A stretch of 64,000 bases of DNA from Cellulomonas sp. Root485 (GTDB lineage: Bacteria > Actinomycetota > Actinomycetes > Actinomycetales > Cellulomonadaceae), in the NCBI RefSeq assembly GCF_001426705.1, contig NZ_LMFC01000001.1:671789-735788 (forward strand), written 5' to 3'. The notes under the pieces are model-generated. The model was not told the DNA's origin. It did no database searches and was given only the letters and a program-made list of their open reading frames with translations. Made by a program: the position numbers and the translations under genes. Positions 16,183 to 25,652 of the stretch are shown in pieces (within the stretch, counting starts at the first letter, position 1; the number at the start of each line of letters is the position of its first letter).

Positions 16183-19100
16183 ACCTGCACGACGATCGCG
16201 GCCCGTCCCGTCAGCAGGACCCCTCGTCCGGCGGGCCGACGGGACGGGTCCACGCACCACGCCGCGCGCGGCCCCACCAGCTCGGCCGACGCGTGGTCGT
16301 GCGCGTCCAGCACGAGCACGCGACGGCGCCGGACGAGCGTCGCGACCGTGCCGCGGAACGCCTGGGCCGCTGACGACGACGTGACGCCGGCGACCAGGCT
16401 CACCGTCGGTGGGATCAGCTCGTCGAGGCCCGGGTGGGCCCGTTGGAGATCGTCCAGGTCGTCGACGAGCAGCACCGCGCCGTCGGCACCGCACGCCACC
16501 CCCACGTCCGCCGGGCCCACGTCCTGCACGCCGGCCAGCGCGGGGACCGGGAGCCCGGCAGGGTCGACCACCCGCAGCACGCGCACCCCGCCCCGCACGA
16601 GCGTGCGGGCCACCACGCTCAGCGCCGTGCTGCGGCCCGACCCCGGAGGTCCCGCGACCAGCAGACCCTGGCTCACGTCCACCCGCACGACGCTCGCGTC
16701 GTCGCCGCCCAGCCCCAGCGGCACCTCGAGGCGGCCCGGCCCGGCGCCGAGTCCCGGGGGCAGGTCCGCGCGTTCCGGCAGGGGTCGCACGAGCACCACC
16801 GCCGGGTCCCGGTGCCGTTCGGCGGGCCCGGCAGCCAACCCCGAGGCGTACTCCTCGGCGGACCTCGCGACCACACCCGCGGCGGGCGGCTCGGGCAGGA
16901 CCACCTGGCAGAGCTCCGCGCCCGTCGCGTGGAGGTGCACAGCCCTGCCCGGGGTGGTCCGGCGACCGGCGAGGGCCGCGGGGACCCCTGCGAGCGCGTC
17001 GAGCGCCGCGTCGGCGAGCGGGAGCACCAGCCGGTGCGCGAACGCACCGGCGTGCTGCATCGCGGCGGCGCCGGCGTCGGCCCCGGCGACGAGCGCGGTG
17101 GCGGCGGTGCTGCTGCGCCACAGGGTGGTCAGCCGGTCGACGCCCGCGCCGCGAGCGAGCCGGCCGAGCGAGTCCAGCAGGAGGTCGAGGCGGTCGACGA
17201 GGAGCAGCACCTGCGGGCGTCCCGTGGTCGTGAGGAGCTCGAGGAGGCGGGCGACCGCGCGCGCGTCGTCGGTCTCCAGCGTGCTGCCCAGCCGTCTGTG
17301 CCGGTCGCCGGCACGCAGCCGGTGCACCGCGGCTGGGGGCAGGCCGACGGCGTGCACGGACCACCCGTGGTCGAGGGCCTCGAGCCCGGCGGCGACCAGC
17401 GTGGTCGTCCGGCCCGAGCGCGGGCCGCCCAGCACGAGCAGCGGACCGTCGGCGGGATCCCACCGCACCGCGCCCCGGCGCTGCTCGTCGGGCACGTCCG
17501 CGACCGCGAGCGCCAGGCCTGGCCCGTCGTCGACGTCCGCCGCCCGGGCGACGGCCGGCAGTGCGGGGAGCCACGGGCAGCCGCCCCCCGCGGGTCGGCG
17601 GGTCGCCGCCTGTGCGGCAGCGCGCAGCCAGGCCGGGCGGAGGTCGTCGTCGTGCGGTCCGGCGGACGGTGCCGGTGACCAGGCGGTGCCCGCGTCGGAC
17701 CACGCGCGTGCGAGGCGCACGGGCGGCACGGCGGCGGCCGCGACCGCACGAGCGACCTGGACCGGCTCGAGCGGCCGGGTCCCGCGCCGCACCCACGCGC
17801 GGCCGGGTGTCGCCGGGTCGAGCCGGGCGGCGTCCGGGGCGTCCAGCACGTCGGTCGAGTCGGCCGGGTCGGTCACCCGCAGCGCGATCCGCAGCGCGAC
17901 GTTGGCACGCAGGTCGGCGCCGACCGCGCCCGCAGGTCGCTGGGTGGCCAGGACCAGGTGCACGCCGAGCGCCCGTCCCTGGGCGGCGATCCGGGTGAGC
18001 GCCGCGGAGGCGTCGGTGACGTCCTCGGTGAGCGCTCGCAGCTCGTCGACGACGACGAGCAGCCGGGGAGGTGTCGTGGGGTCGGCGGGGTCGAGCTCGA
18101 GCAGGTCCCGAGCGCCGGCCGCGGCGAGGATCGCCTCGCGCCGCCGCAGCTCCGCGCGCAAGGACGCCAGGACACGCCGGGCGTGCGCGGCGTCGAGGTC
18201 GGTGACGTGCTCCAGCACGTGCGGGAGCCCGGCGACCGGGCCGAGGCCGGTGCCGCCCTTGAAGTCGACCAGCAGGATCGCGAGCCGGTCCGGCGGGTGG
18301 GTCAGCGCGAGCGCGAGCACGACAGTGGTGAGCAGCTCCGACTTCCCGGCGCCGGTGGTCCCTGCCACCAGTGCGTGCGGTCCGTCGGCGACGAGGTCGA
18401 CCGAGACGGTCCGGCCGCCAGGCCCGACCCCGAGCGCGACCACCAGTCCGCGACGGGGGGTCGCCCAGGAGCGGCTCACCTGGTCCGGCGCGGGGATGCC
18501 GTCGAGGCCGGCCAGCGACGCCCGGACGGGCAGTGCCGTGTCGTGGACGGCGACGGCCAGCGCGCGCGCCGACGCCGCCGCGCGGACCTGCGTCAGGGCG
18601 AGCTCGGCGCCGGCGGCCTGCCGGGGGAGCTCGAGAACCTTCCCGTCGGCCCCGTGCAGCCGTACGGACCGCGCACCCACCTCGATCCGCGCCCGGCACC
18701 ACGCGGGGACCGCCGCGCCGGAGTCCGCCAGGAGCAGCAGGCGCTGGGACGCGGGGGAGGACGACCTCCACCGGGCGAGCGCCGCCGGGTCGGGCGGGTC
18801 GTCCGCGACGACGAGGCCGTCGGCCGGACCGAGCGGCAGCGGGGCGTCGGGGGCGGTCGCCCAGACGCACCATGTCCAGTCGTCGGTCCACCGGGTGCGG
18901 ACCGCGAGGGCGGCGGTCAGGTGGGTGCCGAGCGCGCCCAGGGCGATGGCGCGCGCGACGGGCAGCGCCAGGGCGCGGGGGCCGACGACCGCCAGGGAGC
19001 CGCCGGGGTCCCAGGGTTGGTCGAGCACGACGGGCTCGGTCGTGGAGACGCCGGCGCGGGCGGTCGCCGCGACCAGGGCGGCCAGGTCTCGCAGGCACGG

Positions 19101-19844
19101 GTCCCCGCTGCTGCGGCGGCGAAGGCGCAGCCGCGCGACCGCGTCCGTGGCGAGCGCGACGAGCGGGACGGCGAGACCCACGAGCAGCAGGACCGGCTGA
19201 CGCAGCGCGACCGCGAGGGCGACCGAGCCGAGGAGCGGAGCCAGCCACGTCGCGGGTCGGGACGCGTAGCCCGGTTCCGGGGCGCGGGCCCCCGCTGCCG
19301 AGCCGTCTGCGGGGCCACGCAGCGCGAGGGTCGTGGTGCCGAGGTCGAGGGTGCGGTGGGATCGCCAGCGGCGCCACCGCAGACCCTCACCCACGCGCAC
19401 GCTCACCTTGTCGCCGCGGCGGCGCCTGATCTGCACGCGCGGGAGGGCGGCGTCGTGGACGGTCAGAGCAGCGGCACCCGCGTCCGGGCCGACGGTCAGC
19501 GTCCCGTCCGTGGGCACCGCCGCGAGCCCGCCACTGTCCGGACCTGCGACGACGGCGACGTGCCAGTCGGCTCGGACGGCGAGCTCCGAGCCTGTGCGGC
19601 TCCCGGGGCCGACGCGCAGGACGCATCCCTCGACCAGGGGCGGCTGGCCGACGACGTGGTGCTCGTCGAGCACCGCGTCGGCGACGGCGGCGCGGACACC
19701 GGCGCTCGCCCACCCCGCGTACCCGCTCACGCGGGCGAGCCCGGGGCGCAGGACGGACAAGGCGGTGCCGACGTCCGCCTCGACGTCGGTCGGGACCAGT
19801 CCGTGGCCGCGGGACGGGTCGGGATGGAGCAGGGTGAAGCGCAC
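16164..19844 (-). CDS. EssC/EccC-like FtsK/SpoIIIE-family ATPase
   Basis: A 1226-residue protein with the layout of type VII secretion motor ATPases. It has an N-terminal part with FHA-like strands (about 1-190), a membrane hairpin (about 203-240), and three FtsK/SpoIIIE ATPase modules. Module 1 is intact: Walker A GTTGAGKS with Lys501 and Walker B VVVDEL with Asp600/Glu601. Modules 2 and 3 have arginine in place of the Walker A lysine (GGPRSGRT at Arg812, GPPGSGRS at Arg1071), as expected for substrate-gating rather than hydrolysing modules. The GTG at 19844 has GGAAGG upstream; the frame remains open far beyond it but loses similarity. No WXG100 protein or other ESX components are nearby. 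Confidence 0.85.
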   Translation of the reverse strand: MRFTLLHPDPSRGHGLVPTDVEADVGTALSVLRPGLARVSGYAGWASAGVRAAVADAVLDEHHVVGQPPLVEGCVLRVGPGSRTGSELAVRADWHVAVVAGPDSGGLAAVPTDGTLTVGPDAGAAALTVHDAALPRVQIRRRRGDKVSVRVGEGLRWRRWRSHRTLDLGTTTLALRGPADGSAAGARAPEPGYASRPATWLAPLLGSVALAVALRQPVLLLVGLAVPLVALATDAVARLRLRRRSSGDPCLRDLAALVAATARAGVSTTEPVVLDQPWDPGGSLAVVGPRALALPVARAIALGALGTHLTAALAVRTRWTDDWTWCVWATAPDAPLPLGPADGLVVADDPPDPAALARWRSSSPASQRLLLLADSGAAVPAWCRARIEVGARSVRLHGADGKVLELPRQAAGAELALTQVRAAASARALAVAVHDTALPVRASLAGLDGIPAPDQVSRSWATPRRGLVVALGVGPGGRTVSVDLVADGPHALVAGTTGAGKSELLTTVVLALALTHPPDRLAILLVDFKGGTGLGPVAGLPHVLEHVTDLDAAHARRVLASLRAELRRREAILAAAGARDLLELDPADPTTPPRLLVVVDELRALTEDVTDASAALTRIAAQGRALGVHLVLATQRPAGAVGADLRANVALRIALRVTDPADSTDVLDAPDAARLDPATPGRAWVRRGTRPLEPVQVARAVAAAAVPPVRLARAWSDAGTAWSPAPSAGPHDDDLRPAWLRAAAQAATRRPAGGGCPWLPALPAVARAADVDDGPGLALAVADVPDEQRRGAVRWDPADGPLLVLGGPRSGRTTTLVAAGLEALDHGWSVHAVGLPPAAVHRLRAGDRHRRLGSTLETDDARAVARLLELLTTTGRPQVLLLVDRLDLLLDSLGRLARGAGVDRLTTLWRSSTAATALVAGADAGAAAMQHAGAFAHRLVLPLADAALDALAGVPAALAGRRTTPGRAVHLHATGAELCQVVLPEPPAAGVVARSAEEYASGLAAGPAERHRDPAVVLVRPLPERADLPPGLGAGPGRLEVPLGLGGDDASVVRVDVSQGLLVAGPPGSGRSTALSVVARTLVRGGVRVLRVVDPAGLPVPALAGVQDVGPADVGVACGADGAVLLVDDLDDLQRAHPGLDELIPPTVSLVAGVTSSSAAQAFRGTVATLVRRRRVLVLDAHDHASAELVGPRAAWCVDPSRRPAGRGVLLTGRAAIVVQVYAGGS

Positions 19845-19870
19845 CGCCCGAGCCTTCCGCGACCGAGACG

Positions 19871-19914
19871 ACGGGCCGGCCCGCCCCCCGGGTTCGGGGG
19901 ACGGGCCGGTCCGT
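19871..19914 (-). terminator. long hairpin after the FtsX-type permease
   Basis: An arm of about 20 bp (19871-19890 with 19895-19914, one G-U pair and one mismatch) around the loop ggtt lies in the 110-nt gap between the permease and EssC-like genes on the same strand. It probably terminates the ABC transcript. Some read-through into the downstream gene is possible. Confidence 0.65.
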
Positions 19915-19954
19915 CCACAGGTCCGCCGGTCGGCTCGGTGGGTGCGGCGGGACG

Positions 19955-22546
19955 TCAGTCGACGGCGAGCGCCGCCACGGGCGACGTGCGGGCGGCGGCC
20001 CGACCCGGCAGCACCGAGGCGAGCAGCCCCGCGGCGAGGGCCACGACGAGCAGCAGCGCCAGGTCGGTCCACGGGATCACGAGGATGACGTCCCCGATCT
20101 CCCCGAAGGTGATGACCGCCCCCGCCCAGCCGTAGAGGAGCCCGAGCGCAGCCCCGAGGACCGCCCCGACGCCGGCGATGAGCATCCCCTCGACGGCGAG
20201 CATCACGCGCAGCTGTCGACGGGACAGCCCGATCGCCCGCAGGGTCGCGGACTCCCGGCGACGTTCGAGGACCGAGAGCGAGAGCGTGTTGGCCACACCG
20301 ATCAGCGCGATCACGACGGCCACGCCGAGCAGCCCGACGACGATCGCGAGGAGCGTGTTGATGACGAGCTCGTTGCTGGCCCGCTCCGCACCGGCGCTGC
20401 TCACCTCGGCCGGGGTGTCGGGCAGTGCCGCCCGGACGTCCTGGAGCACCAGAGCCGCGTCGGCACCCGGGTCGAGCGCGACCCAGAGCATCGAGACGGG
20501 AGCCTGCGGTGCGAGCTGCTCGAGGGTCGTCAGGGTGGTCAGTGCGTAGAGCCCGCCCAGGTCGGTCGCCACGGTCCGGAGCGGGACCTCGGACCCGCCG
20601 GGTGCCGGTTCGGTGTCGTCCCAGGGCGTGGCGTACGCCGTGACGGGGGTGGCCACGTCGGTCGCCTGCTCGGCGAGGAGCTTCGGGAGCAGCAGCGTGC
20701 CGTCGCTCAGGCCGTCCGCCGTGCGAGGGTCGCGCAGCACGGCCGTCGTGGAGCCGTCGACGGGCGCGACGACCGTGATCCAGTCGTCGCCCAGCAGCAC
20801 CGGAGCGGTCCGCATCTCGAGCACCGTGCCGACTCCGGTCACCGCGGCGACGGCGTCGGCCACGTCGGACGCCAGGCTCGCACCGTCGCCCTGCACCGTG
20901 CCGTCGACCATGAGGTCGACCGGGTAGTGCTCGTCGAGCTCCTGCGCGAGGGACACGCGGGCGCTCGCGGCCCCGGTGCTCATCATGGCGACCAGCGTCG
21001 CTCCGATCAGCAGGGCCGCACTCGTCGCTGCCGTCCGGCGCGGGTTGCGCACGGTGTTGGCCGCCGCGAGCCGCGCACTGGTCCCCGTCCCGGCCAGCGC
21101 GCGCCCCACGAACGAGACGACCTTCGGCACCCAGAACACCGCACCGACCAGCACGCCGACGAACGACAGCCCGCCCGCGAGCGCCCCGACGCCCAGCAGC
21201 AGGGTGGGGTCGGCGCGGCCGGAGCTGGACAGCACCGTCGCGAGCAGCATGACCCCGACACCGCCGAGCGTGAGCAGGAGCGACAGCGCGAACCGGACGC
21301 GCCCGCCGCGGGCGCCGACCGCCGGGGCGTCGGCCGGACGCAGTGCCGCGATCGGCGACACCCGCGTGGCCTCGCGGGCCGGCACCAGGGAGGCCAGCAC
21401 CGTGACCACGGTGCCCACCAGCAGCGGGAGCAGCACGACGGGCAGGGTCACCGCGATGGTGGACGGCAGCGGCACGCCGAGATCGAGGTTGCCCAGCACG
21501 AAGAGGGCGCCCTGGCCGAGCACGAGCCCGAGGACCAGCCCCGCGACCGAGGCGACGGCCCCGAGGATCGCCGCCTCCACCAGCACGGAGCGACGCAGCT
21601 GCCCCTTGCCCGCGCCGACGCAGCGCAGCAGGGCCAACGTGCGGGTGCGCTGCGCGACGAGCACCTGGAACGTGTTGGCGATGACGAGGGCGGCGACGAG
21701 CAGCGCCACGGCGGCGAACCCGAGGACGATCGTGATCAGCACGTTGCCACCGTCGGAGAACGCCTCGATCGACTTCGCTGCTGCCTCGTCCCTGGTGAGG
21801 GCCTCGGCATCGGGGACGAGCGGGGCGACGGCGTCCCGCAGCGCCTCTGCGCCGGTGCCGGGCCGAGCCACCACGAGGGTGCTCGAGGCGAGCTCCGTGA
21901 CCGACTCGGCGTCGCTCCAGCGCAGGAGGTCGTCGGCGTTGACCAGACCGGCGCCGCCGCTCTGCGACCACGCGGACGCGGGGTCGGTGGCGATACCGGT
22001 CACCACGACGTCGTCGTCGACCGTTCGCCAGACCTCCTCCGACGGGTCCGTGGACGCCGTGGCGTCGGCGCTGGGGGTCTCGGCGGGCTCGGACGTGGTC
22101 CAGCGGACCTGCACGTGGTCACCGACCTGCACCCCGAAGGCCTCCGCGGTGGCGGCGGGCAGGGCGATCTCACCGGTCCGGGTGGGCGCCGCACCGTCCT
22201 CGACCACCAGCGAGCTCAGCCGCGGGTCGTCGGACGTCGGCAGCATGATCTGCCAGCGGCTGGTGCCGCCCTTGCGGACCTCGAGGCCGATGGGGGCGAG
22301 GACGTCGGCGGACTGGACGTCCGGCAGGGCGCGCACCGCCTCGAGCTGGTTGTCGGTGACGTCGCCGGCGACGACGATGTCGGCGTCGGCGTACGTGGCG
22401 GTGACCGCGTCGTACCCCGTGCGGGTCATGACGTTCCCGGCGATCAGGGTGGTGGCGAGGAACGCCGTCCCGATCGCGATGGCGACGGCGGCTGCGGTCA
22501 GCCGGCCGAGACTGCGGCGCATCTGCGCGAGGGTGAGACGCAGCAT
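19955..22546 (-). CDS. MacB/FtsX-type ABC transporter permease
   Basis: An 863-residue permease with two FtsX domains, each preceded by a MacB-like extracytoplasmic domain. Its first membrane helix is near residues 18-40. A central membrane block follows at about 255-500 (starting ITIVLGFAAVALLVAALVI) and a final one at about 735-860 (LGVAVVIALIGVANTLSLSVLERRRE and GVGAVLGAALGLLYGWAG). The LALLRCVGAGKGQLRRS and ATLRAIGLSRRQLR segments are the conserved coupling regions. Proteins of this kind act in export or mechanotransmission (lipoprotein, peptide or antibiotic extrusion) rather than import. It overlaps the ATPase stop by 1 nt (TGATG). Confidence 0.92.
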   Translation of the reverse strand: MLRLTLAQMRRSLGRLTAAAVAIAIGTAFLATTLIAGNVMTRTGYDAVTATYADADIVVAGDVTDNQLEAVRALPDVQSADVLAPIGLEVRKGGTSRWQIMLPTSDDPRLSSLVVEDGAAPTRTGEIALPAATAEAFGVQVGDHVQVRWTTSEPAETPSADATASTDPSEEVWRTVDDDVVVTGIATDPASAWSQSGGAGLVNADDLLRWSDAESVTELASSTLVVARPGTGAEALRDAVAPLVPDAEALTRDEAAAKSIEAFSDGGNVLITIVLGFAAVALLVAALVIANTFQVLVAQRTRTLALLRCVGAGKGQLRRSVLVEAAILGAVASVAGLVLGLVLGQGALFVLGNLDLGVPLPSTIAVTLPVVLLPLLVGTVVTVLASLVPAREATRVSPIAALRPADAPAVGARGGRVRFALSLLLTLGGVGVMLLATVLSSSGRADPTLLLGVGALAGGLSFVGVLVGAVFWVPKVVSFVGRALAGTGTSARLAAANTVRNPRRTAATSAALLIGATLVAMMSTGAASARVSLAQELDEHYPVDLMVDGTVQGDGASLASDVADAVAAVTGVGTVLEMRTAPVLLGDDWITVVAPVDGSTTAVLRDPRTADGLSDGTLLLPKLLAEQATDVATPVTAYATPWDDTEPAPGGSEVPLRTVATDLGGLYALTTLTTLEQLAPQAPVSMLWVALDPGADAALVLQDVRAALPDTPAEVSSAGAERASNELVINTLLAIVVGLLGVAVVIALIGVANTLSLSVLERRRESATLRAIGLSRRQLRVMLAVEGMLIAGVGAVLGAALGLLYGWAGAVITFGEIGDVILVIPWTDLALLLVVALAAGLLASVLPGRAAARTSPVAALAVD

Positions 22547-23346
22547 CAGAGGGCCGCCTGGTCGAGCGTGCGCAGGGCCTCCAGGCCGGTCAGCACGGAC
22601 TCGGGGGTCGGGTCCGCGATGTCGCCGGCGATCCGTCCGTCGGCGAGCAGGACCACGCGGTCCGCGTAGGCGGCGGCCGTCGGGTCGTGCGTGACCATGA
22701 TGATCGTGCGGCCCAGCTCACGCACCGACCGGCGCAGGAAGCTCAGCACCTCGGCGCCCGACCGGGAGTCGAGGTTGCCGGTGGGCTCGTCGGCGAAGAC
22801 CACCTCGGGCTTCGCGATGAGCGCGCGGGCGATCGCCACCCGCTGCTGCTGCCCGCCGGACAGCTCGGACGGGCGGTGCGTGAGGCGCTGACCGAGCCCC
22901 AGGGTCGAGACGAGGGTGTCGAACCACGCGCGGTCCACTGTCGTGCCGGCCAGCTCGAGCGGCAGCAGGATGTTCTGCTCGGCGGTGAACATCGGCAGCA
23001 GGTTGAAGCTCTGGAAGACGAAGCCGACACGGTCGCGGCGCAGGCGGGTCAGTGCTCCGTCGTCGAGCGCGGTGATCTCCGTGGCGCCCAGCCGAGCCCT
23101 GCCCGACGTGGCCTGGTCCAGCCCGGCCAGGACGTGCATCAACGTCGACTTGCCGGAACCGGAGGGCCCCATGATCGCCGTGAACGCACCGGCCGCGAAG
23201 TCGACGTCGACCCCGTCGAGCGCGCGGACCTCGGCAGCTCCCTGGCCGTAGACCTTGGTGAGCGACCGGGCGCTGACGGCGACCGGTGAGCCACCCGGCA
23301 CGCGCGGCTGGTCCTCGTCGATCGGGCGGAAGACGGTGGTGTCCAC
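22546..23346 (-). CDS. ABC transporter ATP-binding protein (LolD/MacB type)
   Basis: A 266-residue ATPase with Walker [11 protein letters not shown]-loop VFQSFNLLP, signature [15 protein letters not shown], Walker [13 protein letters not shown] and H-loop VTHDP. The FNLLP and [11 protein letters not shown] wording is that of the LolD/MacB/FtsE class that partners FtsX-type permeases. Its only plausible partner is the overlapping 863-residue permease. It begins 104 nt after the NarL-type response-regulator gene on the same strand, so the sensor, regulator and exporter may form a stress-response module. Confidence 0.93.
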   Translation of the reverse strand: MDTTVFRPIDEDQPRVPGGSPVAVSARSLTKVYGQGAAEVRALDGVDVDFAAGAFTAIMGPSGSGKSTLMHVLAGLDQATSGRARLGATEITALDDGALTRLRRDRVGFVFQSFNLLPMFTAEQNILLPLELAGTTVDRAWFDTLVSTLGLGQRLTHRPSELSGGQQQRVAIARALIAKPEVVFADEPTGNLDSRSGAEVLSFLRRSVRELGRTIIMVTHDPTAAAYADRVVLLADGRIAGDIADPTPESVLTGLEALRTLDQAAL

Positions 23347-23450
23347 GAGGGGGGCTCCTTCGGTGCGGTGATGACGTCCTCGACGCTACGGACCGGCCCG
23401 TGCGCGGCACATCAGGCCGCGGGCTGGTCGTCCGTCATCCCGTGGTCCGA

Positions 23451-24167
23451 CTAGGAGCCGGGCCGCACCAGACCCGTCTCGTACGCGAGCACGACGGCCT
23501 GCACCCGGTCGCGGACGCGGAGCTTGGCGAGGATGCGGCCGACGTGCGTCTTGACGGTCGCCTCGGCGACGAACAGGTCGGCACCGATCTCGGTGTTCGA
23601 CCTGCCGCGCGCCATGAGGACCAGCACCTCGCGCTCGCGGTCGGTGAGGTCGGCGATGGCGAGGCGCGCGGGGTCGGTGGGGCCGCCCGGCTCGTCGGGG
23701 GGCAGCGCGGTCACGAGGTGCTCCAGGAGCCGCTTGGTGCTCGACGGCGCGATGACCGCGTCGCCGCGGTGCACGGTGCGGATGGCGGCGAGCATCTCCT
23801 CCGGCGGTGCGTCCTTGAGCAGGAACCCGCTGGCACCCGCGCGGATGGCCGACAGCACGTACTCGTCGAGGTCGAACGTGGTCAGGACGATCACGCGGGG
23901 GGCCGGAGCGTCCTGCGTCGCGCGCGCGGTGATCTGCGCGGTCGCGGTCAGGCCGTCCATCGTCGGCATGCGGACGTCCATCAGCACGACGTCGACCGGA
24001 CCGGTGGCGGTCCGCGCCGCGGGATCGAGGGCACGCACGGCCTGCGCCCCGTCGCCCGCCTCGAGCACGACCTCGAGGTCGGCCTGCGAGTCGATGACCA
24101 TCCGGAACCCCGCGCGGACGAGCTGCTGGTCGTCGACGAGCGCGACGTGGATCGTGTCGTCGCTCAT
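23451..24167 (-). CDS. NarL/LuxR-type response regulator
   Basis: A 238-residue response regulator. The receiver domain has Asp11/12, the phospho-acceptor Asp64 in VVLMDVRMP and the conserved Lys in GFLLKDA. The C-terminal LuxR-type helix-turn-helix reads LTDREREVLVLMARGRSNTEIG and ATVKTHVGRILAKLRVRDR. The ATG at 24167 overlaps the kinase stop as ATGA. It should be activated by the cognate kinase and is likely to control the ABC genes downstream; this target is inferred from gene order. Confidence 0.93.
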   Translation of the reverse strand: MSDDTIHVALVDDQQLVRAGFRMVIDSQADLEVVLEAGDGAQAVRALDPAARTATGPVDVVLMDVRMPTMDGLTATAQITARATQDAPAPRVIVLTTFDLDEYVLSAIRAGASGFLLKDAPPEEMLAAIRTVHRGDAVIAPSSTKRLLEHLVTALPPDEPGGPTDPARLAIADLTDREREVLVLMARGRSNTEIGADLFVAEATVKTHVGRILAKLRVRDRVQAVVLAYETGLVRPGS

Positions 24168-25498
24168 CGGGTGGCCTCGTCCTGGCTGCTCGGCACGGGG
24201 GTGGTCCTCTCGTCGGGGGAGGTGCTGGGGGTCGGTGCGTGGGTCGGTGTGTCGGACGGGGTGGGCAGCTGGGCGCGCACCCGGAAGCCGCCTCCGGGGC
24301 GGGGGCCGGCACTGACGGTCCCCCCGAACATGGTGGCCCGCTCGCGCATCCCGACCAGCCCCTGCCCGAGTCCGTCCGTGTCGGCCGACGCGCCGCGGCC
24401 GTCGTCGCTGACCTCGACCACGATGGCGTCGGGCAGCCACTGGACGAGCACGGTGACCTTGGGGTCCGGGCCGGCGTGCTTGAGCACGTTGGTCAGCGAC
24501 TCCTGGGCGATCCGGTAGACCGTCAGACCTGCACCGGGCGGAAGGTTGCGTGGCTCGCCCATCCGCACGAGCGAGGCGCGCAGGCCGCTCGCCCGGACCT
24601 GCTCGACCAGCGCGCCGATGTCGGACTCGGCCGGCTGCGGGGCGAACCCCTGGCTCGTGCCGTGGCTCAGCCCGCCCGGGCCGGGGAGCACGGGCACCGC
24701 GCCGGTGGCGATGGGCGGTTCGGAGCCCTCCCGCAGCACGCCGAGCAGACGCCGCATGTCCGTGAGCGCCGCTCGCCCGGTCTCGGCGATGGTGCCGAGC
24801 GCCCGGGTCGCCGCAGCGGGGTCGGCGTCGGCTGCGTACCGGCCGCCGTCGGCCTGCGCGATCATCACGGTGAGCGAGTGGGCGACGATGTCGTGCATCT
24901 CCCGGGCGATCCGGGCCCGTTCAGCGGCGGTCGCGATCTGGGACTGCTGGTCCCGCTCGACCTCGAGCCGCTCGGCGCGGTCCACCAGGGCCTCGATCGT
25001 CTCCCGCCGCGAGCGCCGGACCAGGCCGAACGCCCAGACGGACAGGGCGAAGAGGCCGGTGAAGATCGCGGTGGACGCGGCGCCGGGCGCGTCGAACCAG
25101 CCGTTCATCGAGACGCCGAGCAGGACCGAGCCGACGAGCGCGCCGACGATCGCCACGCGGTGCGCCCACCGGGGTCCGTGCACGGTGACGGAGTACAGGG
25201 AGAGCAGGACGGCGAAGTCGGCGGGCACGACCAGCGGGGCGAAGAACGCGAGCTGGAGGAGGGCGAACGAGTAGACCGCGACCGCGGAGGCGGTCGGGCG
25301 CACACGGCGCCACGCCAGGGGGGCGACGACCGCGAAGGAGATCAGCGGGGTGGCGAACGACCGCGAGGCGTTGGCCGTCGCGCTCGTGATGTCCGTCGAC
25401 GTCGCGACCATGAGCAGCAGCAGGAACCCGGTGCCGGTCGCGTCGACCGCGAACCGGTGCGCCTCCTCCCACCGCAGCAGGCGTTCCCATCTCGTCAC
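24164..25498 (-). CDS. NarL-family sensor histidine kinase
   Basis: A 444-residue HisKA_3 kinase. A membrane region covers about residues 20-165, with several helices and almost no extracytoplasmic loop, so it probably senses membrane or intramembrane signals. The phospho-acceptor is His202 in RIAREMHDIVAHSLTV. A HATPase domain follows (YRIAQESLTNVLKHAG, DDGRG, GLGQGLVGMRERA). The Pro/Thr/Ser-rich tail after residue about 410 is low complexity. The start is GTG. It forms an overlapping pair with the response regulator. Confidence 0.92.
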   Translation of the reverse strand: MTRWERLLRWEEAHRFAVDATGTGFLLLLMVATSTDITSATANASRSFATPLISFAVVAPLAWRRVRPTASAVAVYSFALLQLAFFAPLVVPADFAVLLSLYSVTVHGPRWAHRVAIVGALVGSVLLGVSMNGWFDAPGAASTAIFTGLFALSVWAFGLVRRSRRETIEALVDRAERLEVERDQQSQIATAAERARIAREMHDIVAHSLTVMIAQADGGRYAADADPAAATRALGTIAETGRAALTDMRRLLGVLREGSEPPIATGAVPVLPGPGGLSHGTSQGFAPQPAESDIGALVEQVRASGLRASLVRMGEPRNLPPGAGLTVYRIAQESLTNVLKHAGPDPKVTVLVQWLPDAIVVEVSDDGRGASADTDGLGQGLVGMRERATMFGGTVSAGPRPGGGFRVRAQLPTPSDTPTHAPTPSTSPDERTTPVPSSQDEATR

Positions 25499-25640
25499 CC
25501 CACGAGGGTAGGCGCGGGGACCCCCGGCGGCGTGCCCCCGCAGGACGACGCAGACCCCTCCCCGGGTCCGCCCGCAGGTGCAGCTGGTTCACGTGAACAT
25601 GTGCGCGCGCCCCTATGGCGGTCAAGACCGTCCCATGACC

Positions 25641-25646
25641 TAGCAT
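25641..25646 (+). promoter_or_regulatory. -10 element of the leaderless OmpR-type regulator
   Basis: TAGCAT ends 6 nt before the ATG at 25653, consistent with a leaderless transcript for the two-gene operon. Confidence 0.5.
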
Positions 25647-25652
25647 GGGCGA

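Noticed and set aside
15682-19377. A 1231-residue open frame on the minus strand
   Set aside because: It is an Arg/Pro/Gly-rich shadow of the EssC-like gene with no recognisable motif.
16164-19844. Chromosomal FtsK DNA translocase
   Set aside because: FtsK has one motor and a gamma DNA-binding domain. This protein has FHA-like strands, a membrane hairpin and three P-loop modules, as in EssC/EccC.
16164-21971. A 1935-residue open frame ending as the EssC-like protein
   Set aside because: Upstream of 19844 it runs through the FtsX permease gene in another frame with arginine-rich, low-quality sequence. The GTG at 19844 has a ribosome site and begins the domain.
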